Both the position numbers and the translations under genes were made by a program. From Spongiibacter thalassae (GTDB lineage Bacteria; Pseudomonadota; Gammaproteobacteria; Pseudomonadales; Spongiibacteraceae): 64,000 nucleotides of DNA. Below the pieces are notes generated by a model, which did not search any database, had not been told where the DNA came from, and saw only the letters and a list, made by a program, of their open reading frames with translations. Positions 26,335 through 36,215 of the stretch are shown one piece after another; positions within the stretch are counted from its first letter, which is position 1; every line of letters starts with the position of its first letter. Where the stretch lies: positions 587,451-651,450 of the forward strand of contig NZ_JAAWWK010000002.1 of assembly GCF_012272835.1 (NCBI RefSeq), in the 5' to 3' direction.

Positions 26335-29280
26335 CTATTGCAACTTTTGTACGCTGAAACCCTGTTCGCTTGTCCAGCTTGAGAGGGTTTTCAGCTTGCT
26401 GTCGCTGCTTATCACCGCAAGGCTTGGCTCGACATCCTTCAAATAGGTGGCGGTGACCCGTTTCAGGTCGTCACCGGTCACCGCCAGTACTCTGCGACGG
26501 AAGCGGCGCCGTTCCTCTATACCGCGACCAAAAAGGTTGCTGTGAAAGTCCTGTTTTGCCTCACCTGCCGGTGAACCCGGTTTATCGATACTGCTGACTA
26601 CCCCCAGAATTGCCTGTTCCAGCGCGTCGTCGCTCACCGTGGTGTCGAGCATCCAGTCGATCGACGCGGTAAAGTCTGCCAGGGTTTCCTGCAGGCGCGG
26701 GTCGCGATAGGAGTAGAAGCGGAAGGCGGCGATATTGGAGTCCTGGGAGGCTCCGCCACCGTAGGCGCCACCTTGCTCGCGGATGCTGCGATGCAGAATA
26801 CCGTTGCGCAGGTACACAGCCAGCACACTCAGGATCGGTGCGTCGGGGTGGTCTGAGGGCACAGTAGGATAGGCACTGGCGCAGAAATTGACCTGGGAAT
26901 TGGCGGCCCAGAATTCCCTGCGCACCTCGCGCACCGCCGGTTGGCTCAGTGTGCCCTGGCCGCCGCCATTGCCAAAGGGTCCCCATACCGACTCCAGTGC
27001 GAAGGTGTGCTGTTGCAGGGCCTCGTCTTCGGCGATCAGCAGCAGCTGGCGAGGGCCGTTGAGGATCTTTTGGTGAAGTCCGGCAAGGGTGTCGGCGAGA
27101 TTGCTCAGTTCACCGCTGTCTTTCACCCCGTTGGCCAGAGTTTTCAACGCGCGAATTCCCGGTAGGCCACTGAGCTGTTGCTGCAACTGTGCGGTGGGGC
27201 TCATGCCGGCACTCGCAGCGGCCATCGCGAGTCCGTGGCCATTGCCGGTAATAGAGGCTTCGCGGCGGGCGCGCAGTTGCGTCACGATATCGGCAATACG
27301 CTCGTGCTCATTGAAACGCAGAGCCTGCATGGTATCGCGCATCAACTCACTCTGCGCTACAGCGTTGCGCAGCAGGGCCTTGGAGGTCAACACCAGGTAG
27401 GCCTTGAAAGCCTGTTCGTCGCTGATATCGCCACGCATGGTGGTATAGGCAGAAATGCCCCCGCATACCGCCGCCTGGCGGTCCTGAACCTGCAGGTAGT
27501 CGTCATCGCCAAGGCCGAGCTCGGTGATGAGTTGGGTGTACACCGGCAGCAGCGCAATTTCGGCGTCGTTCAGGTCGGGCATTTCGACCAATAGTTGCTG
27601 ATAAATCAGGCCGTTGGTGCCCCGCGCATAGGCGGTATAGGGCAGCTCGCCAAATTGCCCGGCAAAACTGGTCAGCGCCGGGGTGTCCAGCGGCACGTCT
27701 TCAAGCCCGACCTTGGGCAGAATACTCTCATCTTCGACCATGGCCTGGCGTTCCAGCAGCGCGTTGGTCTGGTCGATAATCGCTTGTTTTTGCTCCGGGC
27801 TCAGAGAAGCCTTGATGGCCGCCAGGCGTTGTTGTTCAGCTTTTTCGGCGCGCTGTTGATACTGGGTGTCAGGGCGCAGCACCAGAGTGACGCGGTGGCT
27901 GTTGTCCAGCAGGGCGCGGATAAGCGACGGAATGTAGTCGGGGTCTTTGATATTTTCCCGTAGTTCCGCCAGGGCGGGGTCGAGGTTGAGCACTTCCGTG
28001 GGGTTGCCGCGATGGGTGGCGCTGCCAATGGCATTGAGAATTAACTGTAAGCCATAGGGGTAGGAGTCGCCGCTGATTTCCCGTTGCTGCAGCTCCAGTT
28101 GATGCAACACCGCTTCGACCTTGTGCTGTTCCACGCCGACTTCGGCGATATTTTTCAGGGTGTCGAGGATCAGGGCTTCCACTGCGTCGCGCTTGTCGGG
28201 GTCGCTGCCCTCCACGCCACAGGCAAACACCATCTCCTTCATCGAGTCTTCCAAGCCACACATGGGAGACGGTGAGCTGCCAAGATCAGTGGTTTCCAGC
28301 GCTTGCAACAGGGGGCTGGAGCTGTTGTCGAGCAACACTCCCGCCAGCAGTTGCGCCTCGAGCTGGGCGCGCAAGTTGGTGCTGTTGCCCAGCAGCCAGC
28401 CCACGACGATATGGGTCTTGCCCTCGCAGCCCTCGTCCTCCGGCACGGGGTAGCACTCTTCAACCCGAATCGGGGCGTGGTAGCGTTTTTCGTCGGGTAC
28501 GGCGATCACCTCGGGCAGGGCGTCGAACTCCGCCAGCGCCAAGGTTTCAAATTTGTGTTGGTGCTCTCTGGCGGAAATGTCACCAAAGGTCATAAATACC
28601 GCGTTGCTTGGGTGATAGTGGCTGCGGTAGAAGTCCTGCAGCTGATCGTAGCTGAGGTCGGGAATCGCCTCCGGGTCGCCGCCGCTGTTGTAATGGTAGG
28701 TGACATTGGGGAACAGATACTTACTCAGGGTTTGCCAGAGCTGGCTGTTCACCGAACTCATTGCGCCCTTCATTTCGTTGAAGACGACACCTTTGAACAC
28801 CAGGTCTGAATCCGGGTTGCCGGGTTCACTGAACTCCAGACGATGGCCTTCCTGGGCAAAATCCAGGGGGTGTAGCCGGGAGAAAAAGACCGCGTCCAGG
28901 TACACCTGCAACAGGTTGTCGAAATCCTTGCGGTTGCTGCTGGCAAAGGGATATGCGGTCCAGTCGGAGCTGGTAAAGGCGTTCATAAAGCTGTTGAGCG
29001 AACGCCGGATCATCATAAAAAACGGATCGCGAATCGGGTATTTGCGGCTGCCGCACAGGGCGGTATGCTCGAGTATATGGGCGACACCGGTGGAGTCTTC
29101 GGGCACCGTGCGCAGCGATACCAGAAACACATTTTCCGGGTTGTCTGCGGCGATATGGTAGTGGCTGGCGCCGGTCTTGCGATGGCGGTATTCGGCGAGA
29201 TTTACGCCCAGCGCCTCGATATCGGTACTATTGATAAGCTCGAAGCTGGCGTCGGGGGTGGTGTCAAAAAGCGGTTTCAT
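26335..29280 (-). CDS. M16C zinc metalloprotease, PreP-like
   Basis: 981 residues in four M16 half-domains. The inverted zinc motif HxxEH is present (HILEHTALCGSRKYP), with the downstream Glu in the family position. The MIRRSLNSFMNAFTSSDWTAYPFAS segment is characteristic of the presequence-protease/M16C subfamily. These enclosed-chamber peptidases degrade short unstructured peptides. There is no clear signal peptide, so it is likely cytoplasmic. It could recycle peptides brought in by the Opp-type transporter encoded at 32-38 kb, but that is only a neighbourhood guess. Confidence 0.9.
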   Translation of the reverse strand: MKPLFDTTPDASFELINSTDIEALGVNLAEYRHRKTGASHYHIAADNPENVFLVSLRTVPEDSTGVAHILEHTALCGSRKYPIRDPFFMMIRRSLNSFMNAFTSSDWTAYPFASSNRKDFDNLLQVYLDAVFFSRLHPLDFAQEGHRLEFSEPGNPDSDLVFKGVVFNEMKGAMSSVNSQLWQTLSKYLFPNVTYHYNSGGDPEAIPDLSYDQLQDFYRSHYHPSNAVFMTFGDISAREHQHKFETLALAEFDALPEVIAVPDEKRYHAPIRVEECYPVPEDEGCEGKTHIVVGWLLGNSTNLRAQLEAQLLAGVLLDNSSSPLLQALETTDLGSSPSPMCGLEDSMKEMVFACGVEGSDPDKRDAVEALILDTLKNIAEVGVEQHKVEAVLHQLELQQREISGDSYPYGLQLILNAIGSATHRGNPTEVLNLDPALAELRENIKDPDYIPSLIRALLDNSHRVTLVLRPDTQYQQRAEKAEQQRLAAIKASLSPEQKQAIIDQTNALLERQAMVEDESILPKVGLEDVPLDTPALTSFAGQFGELPYTAYARGTNGLIYQQLLVEMPDLNDAEIALLPVYTQLITELGLGDDDYLQVQDRQAAVCGGISAYTTMRGDISDEQAFKAYLVLTSKALLRNAVAQSELMRDTMQALRFNEHERIADIVTQLRARREASITGNGHGLAMAAASAGMSPTAQLQQQLSGLPGIRALKTLANGVKDSGELSNLADTLAGLHQKILNGPRQLLLIAEDEALQQHTFALESVWGPFGNGGGQGTLSQPAVREVRREFWAANSQVNFCASAYPTVPSDHPDAPILSVLAVYLRNGILHRSIREQGGAYGGGASQDSNIAAFRFYSYRDPRLQETLADFTASIDWMLDTTVSDDALEQAILGVVSSIDKPGSPAGEAKQDFHSNLFGRGIEERRRFRRRVLAVTGDDLKRVTATYLKDVEPSLAVISSDSKLKTLSSWTSEQGFSVQKLQ

Positions 29281-29336
29281 ACAGTCCTGTTTAATTGTGG
29301 CGTACCGGCGGATTGAGTGCAGATAAGCGCGGGTTG

Positions 29337-30146
29337 TCAGTGTTGCTCCGGAGATGCCTCAACGGGCGAAAGCTTTGGCAACGTAAACCTTATACGGTGG
29401 ATATTGGGCCACAGTTTGCCGGTTACAAGCCAGCTGCCGTCGTTGGCGTCGTAGGCGATGCCATTCAACACCGCTTCTTCGTGCAGGCCCGGTGGCACCA
29501 GCGCAGATAAATCCAGTCTGGCTATTACCATGCCACTGTGCGCTGAAATAATAAATACCTCGGTGGACTTCCAGCGATTGGCCAGAATATAGGGGCCGTG
29601 GCATTCCAGTTCGTTCAATTTGTCTACCGGGCCGTTTTGGTCGCGCACCCTGAGGCTGCCCAGCGCTGCAAAGGTCTTCGGGTCGCGCCACTGCAAGGTG
29701 GCGCTACCGTCGCTCATGACCAGCCGATCTTTCTGAGCACACAGCCCCCACCCATGCCCGGCATAACGGTGTTTTTCCAGCAGTGTGAAACTGTGGGGGT
29801 CGAGTACAAACAACATGCCCTCCCGCCAGCTCAGCAGGTACAGTCGGCCGCGATAAAAGGTCAGCCCCTCGGCAAAAAACCAGTCGGGCAGGGCAACCCC
29901 GCGCAGATCCTTCGGGATGGTGGTATCGGGTGGAAAGGGTGACGACAGTACCCGTGAGCGACCGTACAGGCCACTGCTCTCGTAGAGGCGACCCTGAAAC
30001 AACTCCAGCCCCTGGGTGAATACCGAATCAATATGGGGGTAGGACGCCACCAGGGTGTAGTCCAGACGCGGACTGGCGGCGTAGCTTGATGGACTGCCAA
30101 GGCTGAAAAGCAGGGCTATGCCGGCGGTGAACAGTCTATGTATCAT
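29337..30146 (-). CDS. Glutaminyl-peptide cyclotransferase (plant/bacterial type)
   Basis: 269 residues with a signal peptide (LFTAGIALLFSLGSPSSYA) and a five-bladed beta-propeller of the glutamine cyclotransferase family. Hallmarks are FTQGLELFQGRLYESSGLYGRS near the N-terminus, FFAEGLTFYRGRLYLLSWREG, and LNELECHGPYILANRWKST. The enzyme converts N-terminal Gln of exported peptides to pyroglutamate. It lies upstream of the M16C gene in the same orientation with a 56-base gap, so the two may be co-transcribed. Confidence 0.88.
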   Translation of the reverse strand: MIHRLFTAGIALLFSLGSPSSYAASPRLDYTLVASYPHIDSVFTQGLELFQGRLYESSGLYGRSRVLSSPFPPDTTIPKDLRGVALPDWFFAEGLTFYRGRLYLLSWREGMLFVLDPHSFTLLEKHRYAGHGWGLCAQKDRLVMSDGSATLQWRDPKTFAALGSLRVRDQNGPVDKLNELECHGPYILANRWKSTEVFIISAHSGMVIARLDLSALVPPGLHEEAVLNGIAYDANDGSWLVTGKLWPNIHRIRFTLPKLSPVEASPEQH

Positions 30147-30229
30147 TACATGTCTGCCTTTTTGTAAGGCCCCCTTGAGTCTAAAACCTGCCCTGTACGG
30201 GCAAACTTACAGGGAGTCGGCGGTAATTC

Positions 30230-32293
30230 CTAGCGTCTATGCCGGCTGAGGTCGCGGATAATAAAACGTGCCGGGCTCAAGGCCTCGCTCAGATGCCGCG
30301 GTAGCGGCCGGGCTTCACCGCAAAGGTAACTGGCCAGTAACTCAGCGGCCATCGGCGTTGAGGTCAAACCTCGTGAACCGTGGGCCACGTTGATATACAG
30401 ATTGGCGTGATAGCGGCCAGGGCGGCCGACGGTGAGCCGGGCATCCTTGCGCAGGCTGGCGAAATCGCGATCGAAGGCGGCGGTGTCGGGCAGCGCGCCA
30501 ACGATGGGCATATAGTCCGGGCTGGCGCAGCGCAGTGCCGCCCGGCCGCCGATCACCTCGGTGTCGTCGGCGATGACCGCGCTATCCAGAGCGCGCAGTT
30601 TGCGCAAATTGTCATGGTGTTCGGCGTCACTGAGTGCCGTGCTGTCGTCATTGAGGTTAAAACTGGCGCCGATGCAGTAGTGATCCGCTATCGGGGGCGC
30701 GATATAGCCATCATGGCAGATGACGGTGGCCGGTGGTTTCAATACCGCGTCGGCCGGCAAATAACTCAGTTGTCCGCGAATTTTACGCAGGGGCAAGTAA
30801 TCACTGTATGGAAACTTGGCGGCGTCGTGGCTGTTGGCAATCACCACCGCGTCGCTTTGAAACTGAGTATCGCCGCAGTCGATTTTCCAACCCTGAGATG
30901 TAGCGCGAAGGGATAGTGCCGCCTTGCAGTGGTGAACAGTTATATCGGGGTGCTGGGTATAGGCGGCGCAGAGACTGGTCGGAGAGATCCAGCCCGCGCC
31001 CGGGTAGAACAGCCCTGGGCGATCTATCGCCAAACCGGCAAGGGCGGAGGCGCTGGCGGCGTCCAGCGATTTAACCCAATGCTGGTCCGCCATGACCTCC
31101 GCGACGCGCCGGTATAGCTCTGCTTCCCGCTCACTGCCCGGCAGCTGCAATACTCCGCAAAAATCATGAATAAAGTCACGGCGGTGGGCAAGCTGGCGGT
31201 AGTGGTGCAGGGCGTACAAAAAACTGTGCAGGGTAAACTGGTTCAAGGCGCCGGCTTCCGGCGACAGTTTGGTGTAAAGAATGCCCTGGGGATTGCCCGA
31301 TGCACCAGTGGCCAGTGTTGGCCCCCGCTCGAGCAATTGAACCTGGATGCCGCGCTCTGCCAGCGCCCAGGCGGTGCTGCAGCCCGCCAGGCCACCGCCG
31401 ATGACGATAACGCTGCGAACGCTGCCGCGGCTTTGGGGCTGATGCCAGGCGACGGCGCCTTTGCGCGGCGGCAGCGGCGGGGCGGGGGAGCCGTCGTCTG
31501 CACCGACGAATTCTCCGCAAAGCATTTCCCGCTTGCGGCCAAAGCCCTTGACCTTGCGCACAGAAAACCCGGCGGCGCGGAGGCCCCGCTTTACGACCCC
31601 GGCGCTGGTAAAGGTGGCAAAGGTAGCGCCGTCGCGGCTTAAATATTGCATTGCGGCAAACAGGGCCTGCTGCCACATTTCCGGGTTACTTGCCGGGGCA
31701 AAACCGTCGAGAAACCAGGCATCAACCACCCGATTGGTGGTGGCGCCGGGCGGATCGTCGCTGTTCGAGGGTTGTAGTGCTGGGTATTCGGTGTCGAGTA
31801 GCGCGGGCAGGTTCTCAACGATATCGCCGAACAACAGATCCAGACACACCCGATGGTCGTGCAAGTTGCGGCGATGGTGGCCCGGCAATAAGGGGGGATA
31901 AAGCTCCTGGAGAAGGTTGGACAGGGTTGCCAGAGCCGGCCAGTGGCCGTGGGAAATTTGTAAATCCTGCGGCGTTAATGGATGCTTTTCACTGGAAATA
32001 TAGTGTAATGTCCAGTTTGCAGGGGCGCATTGCTGCCACAACTGCCAGGCCAGCAGAAAATTCAGGCCAGTACCAAAGCCGGACTCGCAAATAGTGAATC
32101 TTCCGGGACATTGCGGGTCAAGGTTTTGCCAGCGTTGCGCCAACTGATTGTGTTGTAAAAATACGTACTGGCTTTCGGCCAGGCCGTCATCCCTGGAAAA
32201 ATAGACGTCGCCATACGCCTCGGCGCAGGGAATACCGTCCTCCCAGCTGAGAGTGGCGCTTTGGATAAAATAAGGATTGTCGCGGTGTTCCAA
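30230..32293 (-). CDS. mnmC: Bifunctional tRNA modification enzyme MnmC
   Basis: 687 residues that complete the mnm5s2U34 modification of tRNA. The N-terminal half is an S-adenosylmethionine methyltransferase (ESGFGTGLNFLLAWQLW; DAWFLDGFAPASNPEMW). The C-terminal half is a FAD-dependent oxidoreductase starting at the dinucleotide motif VIGGGLAGCSTAWALAERG. The order and length match E. coli MnmC (668 aa). The start appears to be TTG at 32293 (family motif DVYFSRDDGLAE at ~28), with AGG about 9 bases upstream. It is divergent from the transporter operon. Confidence 0.92.
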   Translation of the reverse strand: MEHRDNPYFIQSATLSWEDGIPCAEAYGDVYFSRDDGLAESQYVFLQHNQLAQRWQNLDPQCPGRFTICESGFGTGLNFLLAWQLWQQCAPANWTLHYISSEKHPLTPQDLQISHGHWPALATLSNLLQELYPPLLPGHHRRNLHDHRVCLDLLFGDIVENLPALLDTEYPALQPSNSDDPPGATTNRVVDAWFLDGFAPASNPEMWQQALFAAMQYLSRDGATFATFTSAGVVKRGLRAAGFSVRKVKGFGRKREMLCGEFVGADDGSPAPPLPPRKGAVAWHQPQSRGSVRSVIVIGGGLAGCSTAWALAERGIQVQLLERGPTLATGASGNPQGILYTKLSPEAGALNQFTLHSFLYALHHYRQLAHRRDFIHDFCGVLQLPGSEREAELYRRVAEVMADQHWVKSLDAASASALAGLAIDRPGLFYPGAGWISPTSLCAAYTQHPDITVHHCKAALSLRATSQGWKIDCGDTQFQSDAVVIANSHDAAKFPYSDYLPLRKIRGQLSYLPADAVLKPPATVICHDGYIAPPIADHYCIGASFNLNDDSTALSDAEHHDNLRKLRALDSAVIADDTEVIGGRAALRCASPDYMPIVGALPDTAAFDRDFASLRKDARLTVGRPGRYHANLYINVAHGSRGLTSTPMAAELLASYLCGEARPLPRHLSEALSPARFIIRDLSRHRR

Positions 32294-32338
32294 GTTGGGC
32301 CTGCAAAAGCTGAGGAAAAAGCGGGCTACATTGTAGCA

Positions 32339-33970
32339 GTGTTTCCCGGGGCTATCGCCAGGCTCTCCGCCACCCTCCGGCAGCTTCTGTTACTGGTTTT
32401 GTGCCTGCTGCCGGCGCTGTCTGGTCACGCCGCGGCGGTCGACCCGGTTGACCAACGCATTACTCTGGCGCTGGCGACGGAACCGCCTACCTTGAACTCG
32501 AGCATTGCCACCGACTCAATTGGCAGCTTTGTGCTGTCCCACCTCATGGAAGGGCTGTTGCGCTACGGACCAGGGGGTGAACTGGAGGGCGGGGTCGCCG
32601 AGCGCTGGCAGCTGGAGGAGTCCGGTGCGCGGTTTTGGTTGCGTAGCGATGCCCGCTGGAGCGACGGCAAGCCGGTCACCGCCCACGACTTTGTTTTTGC
32701 CTGGCGCCATGCCCTGAAACCCGCTACGGCCTCCCAGTACGCGTTTATCTTCTTCCCCATCAAAAATGCCGAGGCGATTCAAGCCGGCCAGCTACCCGCA
32801 AACACGCTGGGTGTTCGCGCCGTGTCAGAGCGGGAATTGGTGGTGGAATTTGCCCGGCCCTGCCCGTATTTTCTCAGCCTGACGGCATTTATGACGTTTA
32901 TGCCATTGCGTGAAGACGCCGTGGAAAAGTGGGGGCGAGCCTACGCCGCCGATGCCGACAAAATGTTGGTCAATGGCGCTTTTACCCTTAATAAATGGGT
33001 TCACGGTGCCCACCTTCGCTTGCGCAAAAACCGCCATTACTGGGACCGCGACAGCGTCAAAATTCGGGAGATCGATCTGCCCTATATCACCTCGGATCCC
33101 AGCGCCCAGTTCAATCTGTTCCGCGACGGCCAAATCGCGCTGGCCAACCTCGATACTGGCTTGCTCGATGAAGCGGTAAAGCGCGGTCATCCCATTCACC
33201 ACTTTCACACCGGCGCGCTTTATTTCCTCGAATTCAACTTTCGCGAGGGGCGGGTAACGGGTAATTACTATTTCCGCAAAGCCCTGCAATACATTATTGA
33301 TCCGGCCACGCTGGTGAATAAAATTATTGGCCTGCCCGGAGTGTTGCCCGCCTATTCACTGTTTCCAATGACGGTGCGCGGTGTGGCGGCGCCGTTTCGC
33401 GAGGAATATCCTGAAATGCGGGTCAAGGCCGACATCGCCCTGGCGCGACGCTACCTCGCGCGGGCGAAAAAAGAGCTGGGTCTGGAGGCGTTCCCGCCGT
33501 TGATGTTGTTGGTTGGGGACAGTCCCCGAGCACTGCAGGAGGCGGAGTACTACCAATATGTCCTGCAGCAGGGCCTGGGCCTGGAAGTGCGTATTGACCA
33601 ACAGGTGTTTAAACAGCGGCTGGAGAAAATGCGTCGGGGAGACTTTGATATTGTGGCCGCCGCCTGGGGGCCGGATTACGATGATATTATGACCTTTGCC
33701 GATTTGTTCGCGTCATGGAACGACAACAATCGCGGGCGCTACCATAATCCGGCCTACGACTACTGGGTGAGTCTCGCCCAGCAGAGCAGCGACCCGGTAG
33801 AGCGGTTTGAAGCCATGGCCCGCTTGCAGAATATTGTCACTGAGGATGTACCGATTTTGCCGACCTATGAGAACGGCGCGTTGTATGTGCAACACCCTAT
33901 GTTAAAGGGCGTGCGACGCAATGTTTTTGGTGGTGACCCCAGCTTTCGCTTTGCATGGATTGAACGCTAG
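32339..33970 (+). CDS. oppA: Oligopeptide ABC transporter substrate-binding protein
   Basis: About 543 residues from GTG 32339. A signal peptide (RLSATLRQLLLLVLCLLPALSGHAAA) precedes the SBP family 5 fold, with 'ITLALATEPPTLNSSIATDSIGSFVLSHLMEGLLRYGPGGELEGGVAERW' and the C-terminal 'AWGPDYDDIMTFADLFASWNDNNRGRYHNPAYD'. Such proteins capture oligopeptides in the periplasm. The frame is open to 32261, but that overlaps the divergent mnmC start and adds non-signal residues. The exact start is uncertain because GAGGAA lies 20 bases upstream. It is the first gene of an oppABCDF-type operon. Confidence 0.87.
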   Translation: MFPGAIARLSATLRQLLLLVLCLLPALSGHAAAVDPVDQRITLALATEPPTLNSSIATDSIGSFVLSHLMEGLLRYGPGGELEGGVAERWQLEESGARFWLRSDARWSDGKPVTAHDFVFAWRHALKPATASQYAFIFFPIKNAEAIQAGQLPANTLGVRAVSERELVVEFARPCPYFLSLTAFMTFMPLREDAVEKWGRAYAADADKMLVNGAFTLNKWVHGAHLRLRKNRHYWDRDSVKIREIDLPYITSDPSAQFNLFRDGQIALANLDTGLLDEAVKRGHPIHHFHTGALYFLEFNFREGRVTGNYYFRKALQYIIDPATLVNKIIGLPGVLPAYSLFPMTVRGVAAPFREEYPEMRVKADIALARRYLARAKKELGLEAFPPLMLLVGDSPRALQEAEYYQYVLQQGLGLEVRIDQQVFKQRLEKMRRGDFDIVAAAWGPDYDDIMTFADLFASWNDNNRGRYHNPAYDYWVSLAQQSSDPVERFEAMARLQNIVTEDVPILPTYENGALYVQHPMLKGVRRNVFGGDPSFRFAWIER

Positions 33971-34917
33971 TGCTGTTTTATATCGCGCGCCGCCTGCTCT
34001 TTGCCGCCTTTACCATTTGGTTTATCGCGACGGCGACATTTTTCGCGATGCACGCCGTGCCCGGCGACCCCCTCACGCAGGAAAAGGCGATGTCCCCGGC
34101 AGTGCGCGCCCAGCTGGAGGCCCGATACGGCCTGGATAAGCCCCTCGACGAGCAGTACCTGTTGTTCCTGGGCAATATGTTGCGCGGGGATTTTGGTATT
34201 TCCTTTACCCAGGAGAACCGGCGGGTCAACGATATTATCCGCGAGCATTTTCCTATTTCGGCGACCCTGGGCCTGGCGGCGATTCTCATCGCTCTGGTGG
34301 GCGGCGTTGCCGCAGGCAGTGTCGCGGCCCATTTCCGCAATCGCTGGCCGGACCGGGCGGTGATCTTCGCCGTGATTGCAGCAATCTCCCTGCCGGGTTT
34401 TGTGATCGCGGCAATGGCCCAGTTGCTGATTGTGCGTCTCAATAGCGCGGTAGACAGCACCTGGCTGCCGGTCGCTGGCTGGGGTGGGGTCGAACACGTG
34501 TGGATACCTGCCCTGGTGCTCGGTTTGGGCACGATGGCCTATTTAAGCCGCCTGATGCGGGCGTCGATGCTGGAGGTGCTGAGCAGCGACTATGTGCTGG
34601 CTGCCCGTTCCAGGGGTATTGGTCCCTGGCGTCTGTTCTGGGGACACCAGCTGCGCAATGCGATTTTACCGGTGGTAACCGAGCTGGGGCCGTCGATCGC
34701 GGCGATCACCACCGGGGGGTTTGTCGTCGAATTAATCTTCGCGATACCCGGTCTGGGGCGCTACTTTGTGCAGGCGGTGCAGCAGCTGGACTACACCGTG
34801 ATTATGGGCACCACCGTGTTCTACGGGGCGTTTCTGGTGATCGTGGTAATGCTGGTGGATATCAGCTACGGCATTATCGACCCCCGCATTCGCCTGACCT
34901 CGGGGCGCCGCCGATGA
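33970..34917 (+). CDS. oppB: Oligopeptide ABC transporter permease, OppB type
   Basis: 315 residues, GTG start overlapping the oppA stop (TAGTG). It has a typical OppB/DppB layout: N-terminal helix (ARRLLFAAFTIWFIATATFFAMHAVPGDP), the domain with RYGLDKPLDEQY, five further helices, and the EAA-like coupling loop (AARSRGIGPWRLFWGHQLRNAILPVVTELG). It forms the channel together with OppC. Confidence 0.92.
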   Translation: MLFYIARRLLFAAFTIWFIATATFFAMHAVPGDPLTQEKAMSPAVRAQLEARYGLDKPLDEQYLLFLGNMLRGDFGISFTQENRRVNDIIREHFPISATLGLAAILIALVGGVAAGSVAAHFRNRWPDRAVIFAVIAAISLPGFVIAAMAQLLIVRLNSAVDSTWLPVAGWGGVEHVWIPALVLGLGTMAYLSRLMRASMLEVLSSDYVLAARSRGIGPWRLFWGHQLRNAILPVVTELGPSIAAITTGGFVVELIFAIPGLGRYFVQAVQQLDYTVIMGTTVFYGAFLVIVVMLVDISYGIIDPRIRLTSGRRR

Positions 34918-36215
34918 CCATTCCGGTTTTTCGTTTCGCTCCCTGGCAACCCGCCGAGCAGCAGCTGGATCACATTGCGCCAGCGCCGCTGCCGAGCCCC
35001 TTCACCCCCAGCGTGGTGTTGGCGAGTGTCGCGGTGCTGCTGTTGCTGTGTTTTGTCTCCGTAGGGCCGCTGTTGTGGCCGCAGAGCCACTCCACCCAGT
35101 GGCTATCGCAGGTGTCGTTGGGCCCGACGACGGCGCGGGCGGCCAAAGTGGTACGTGACGAAGGCCTGTGGCGGCCCCATGGTGACGTGCGGTCGTTGCG
35201 GGTCGCAGACGCCAATACCGAGCGGGTGCGCTTACATTGGCCTGCGCTGCCGGAGGTAAAACGCTACCAGCTCTATCGGGGCAGTGGACTCGACGCAGGA
35301 CTGGGTCTGCCGCTGGCGATCAGTAGCACCCCTTATTACGAAGATCGCCTGCAATTACGCCGCGCGCTGTACCGCTATAGCATTGCCGACGCGGATACCG
35401 GGTTATTATTATTCTCGGTGGAAGTGCGTCCCCAACAGGCTATTTCAGAGTTTGAGGCCCGCCTTCAGGGTTTGATTGTCGGTCACAAAACGACACTGCC
35501 CAGTACAATTATGTTACCTGCCCACCCCCTTGGTACCGATGCGCTGGGCCGGGATATTTTGGCGCGTCTGATGGCGGGCGGAGCGACATCGCTATTCGTC
35601 GGGGTAGTGGCGCCGCTGCTGTTTATCTCTCTGGGCTGTATTCTGGGGGCGATTGCCGGGTATGCCGGTGGGGTTGTCGATCAGGCGATTATGCGGCTGG
35701 CTGACTTTGTCGTGGCGCTGCCCTTTTTGCTCTTTATGATTTTGTTCAGAGTGGCTTTCGGAATTGGGCCCGGTGAAAACGGAATCGCGCCGTTGATACT
35801 GGCGATGCTGGTGCTGAGTTGGCCGAGCAGTGCGCGGCTGGTCAGGGGGCAGGTCCTGGCGCTGAAGGGGCAGCCCTATGTCGAGTCGGCGCTGCTGTCA
35901 GGCTTGAGTACGGCCGCCATATTGGCGCGGCATATTTTACCCAATGTGCTGCCGATTATTCTGGTGGCCTTCAGCTTTGCCATTCCCCAGGCGATATTTA
36001 CCGAGGCCTTTCTGTCCTTTATCGGCATGGGGGTGTCGCCGCCGAGTACCTCGTGGGGGGCAATGTGTAACGACGGCATCAAAACCCTGCTCAGTCACCC
36101 ACGACACATGCTGTTGCCCGCGCTGTTTATCAGTATCTCGGTGCTGGCCTTCAATATTCTTGGCGATGCGCTGCGGGATATCAGTGATCGTCGCAGTGGT
36201 GGGGTCGGGCGATGA
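34914..36215 (+). CDS. oppC: Oligopeptide ABC transporter permease, OppC type, with inserted FN3-like periplasmic domain
   Basis: 433 residues, markedly longer than the ~300 of usual OppC. ATG overlaps the oppB stop (ATGA). TM1 is at ~33-53 and a regular OppC core starts at LGTDALGRDILARLMAGG (~207), with coupling loop ALKGQPYVESALLSGLSTAAILARHILPN. Between them lies an extra ~120-residue periplasmic segment. Its central part (residues ~92-172) reads like a fibronectin type III domain: VRLHWPALPEVKRYQLYRGSG ... TPYYEDRLQLRRALYRYSIADADTG. A longer frame open from 34500 is an artefact inside oppB. The insert might bind the substrate-binding protein or the peptidoglycan. Confidence 0.88.
   Translation: MTIPVFRFAPWQPAEQQLDHIAPAPLPSPFTPSVVLASVAVLLLLCFVSVGPLLWPQSHSTQWLSQVSLGPTTARAAKVVRDEGLWRPHGDVRSLRVADANTERVRLHWPALPEVKRYQLYRGSGLDAGLGLPLAISSTPYYEDRLQLRRALYRYSIADADTGLLLFSVEVRPQQAISEFEARLQGLIVGHKTTLPSTIMLPAHPLGTDALGRDILARLMAGGATSLFVGVVAPLLFISLGCILGAIAGYAGGVVDQAIMRLADFVVALPFLLFMILFRVAFGIGPGENGIAPLILAMLVLSWPSSARLVRGQVLALKGQPYVESALLSGLSTAAILARHILPNVLPIILVAFSFAIPQAIFTEAFLSFIGMGVSPPSTSWGAMCNDGIKTLLSHPRHMLLPALFISISVLAFNILGDALRDISDRRSGGVGR

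Noticed and set aside
32261-32338. Upstream extension of the oppA gene
   Set aside because: It overlaps the divergent mnmC start and places 26 non-signal residues before the signal peptide.
34500-34913. Long upstream extension of oppC
   Set aside because: It lies wholly inside oppB in another frame; the ATGA overlap at 34914 with family-like residues after it is the real start.
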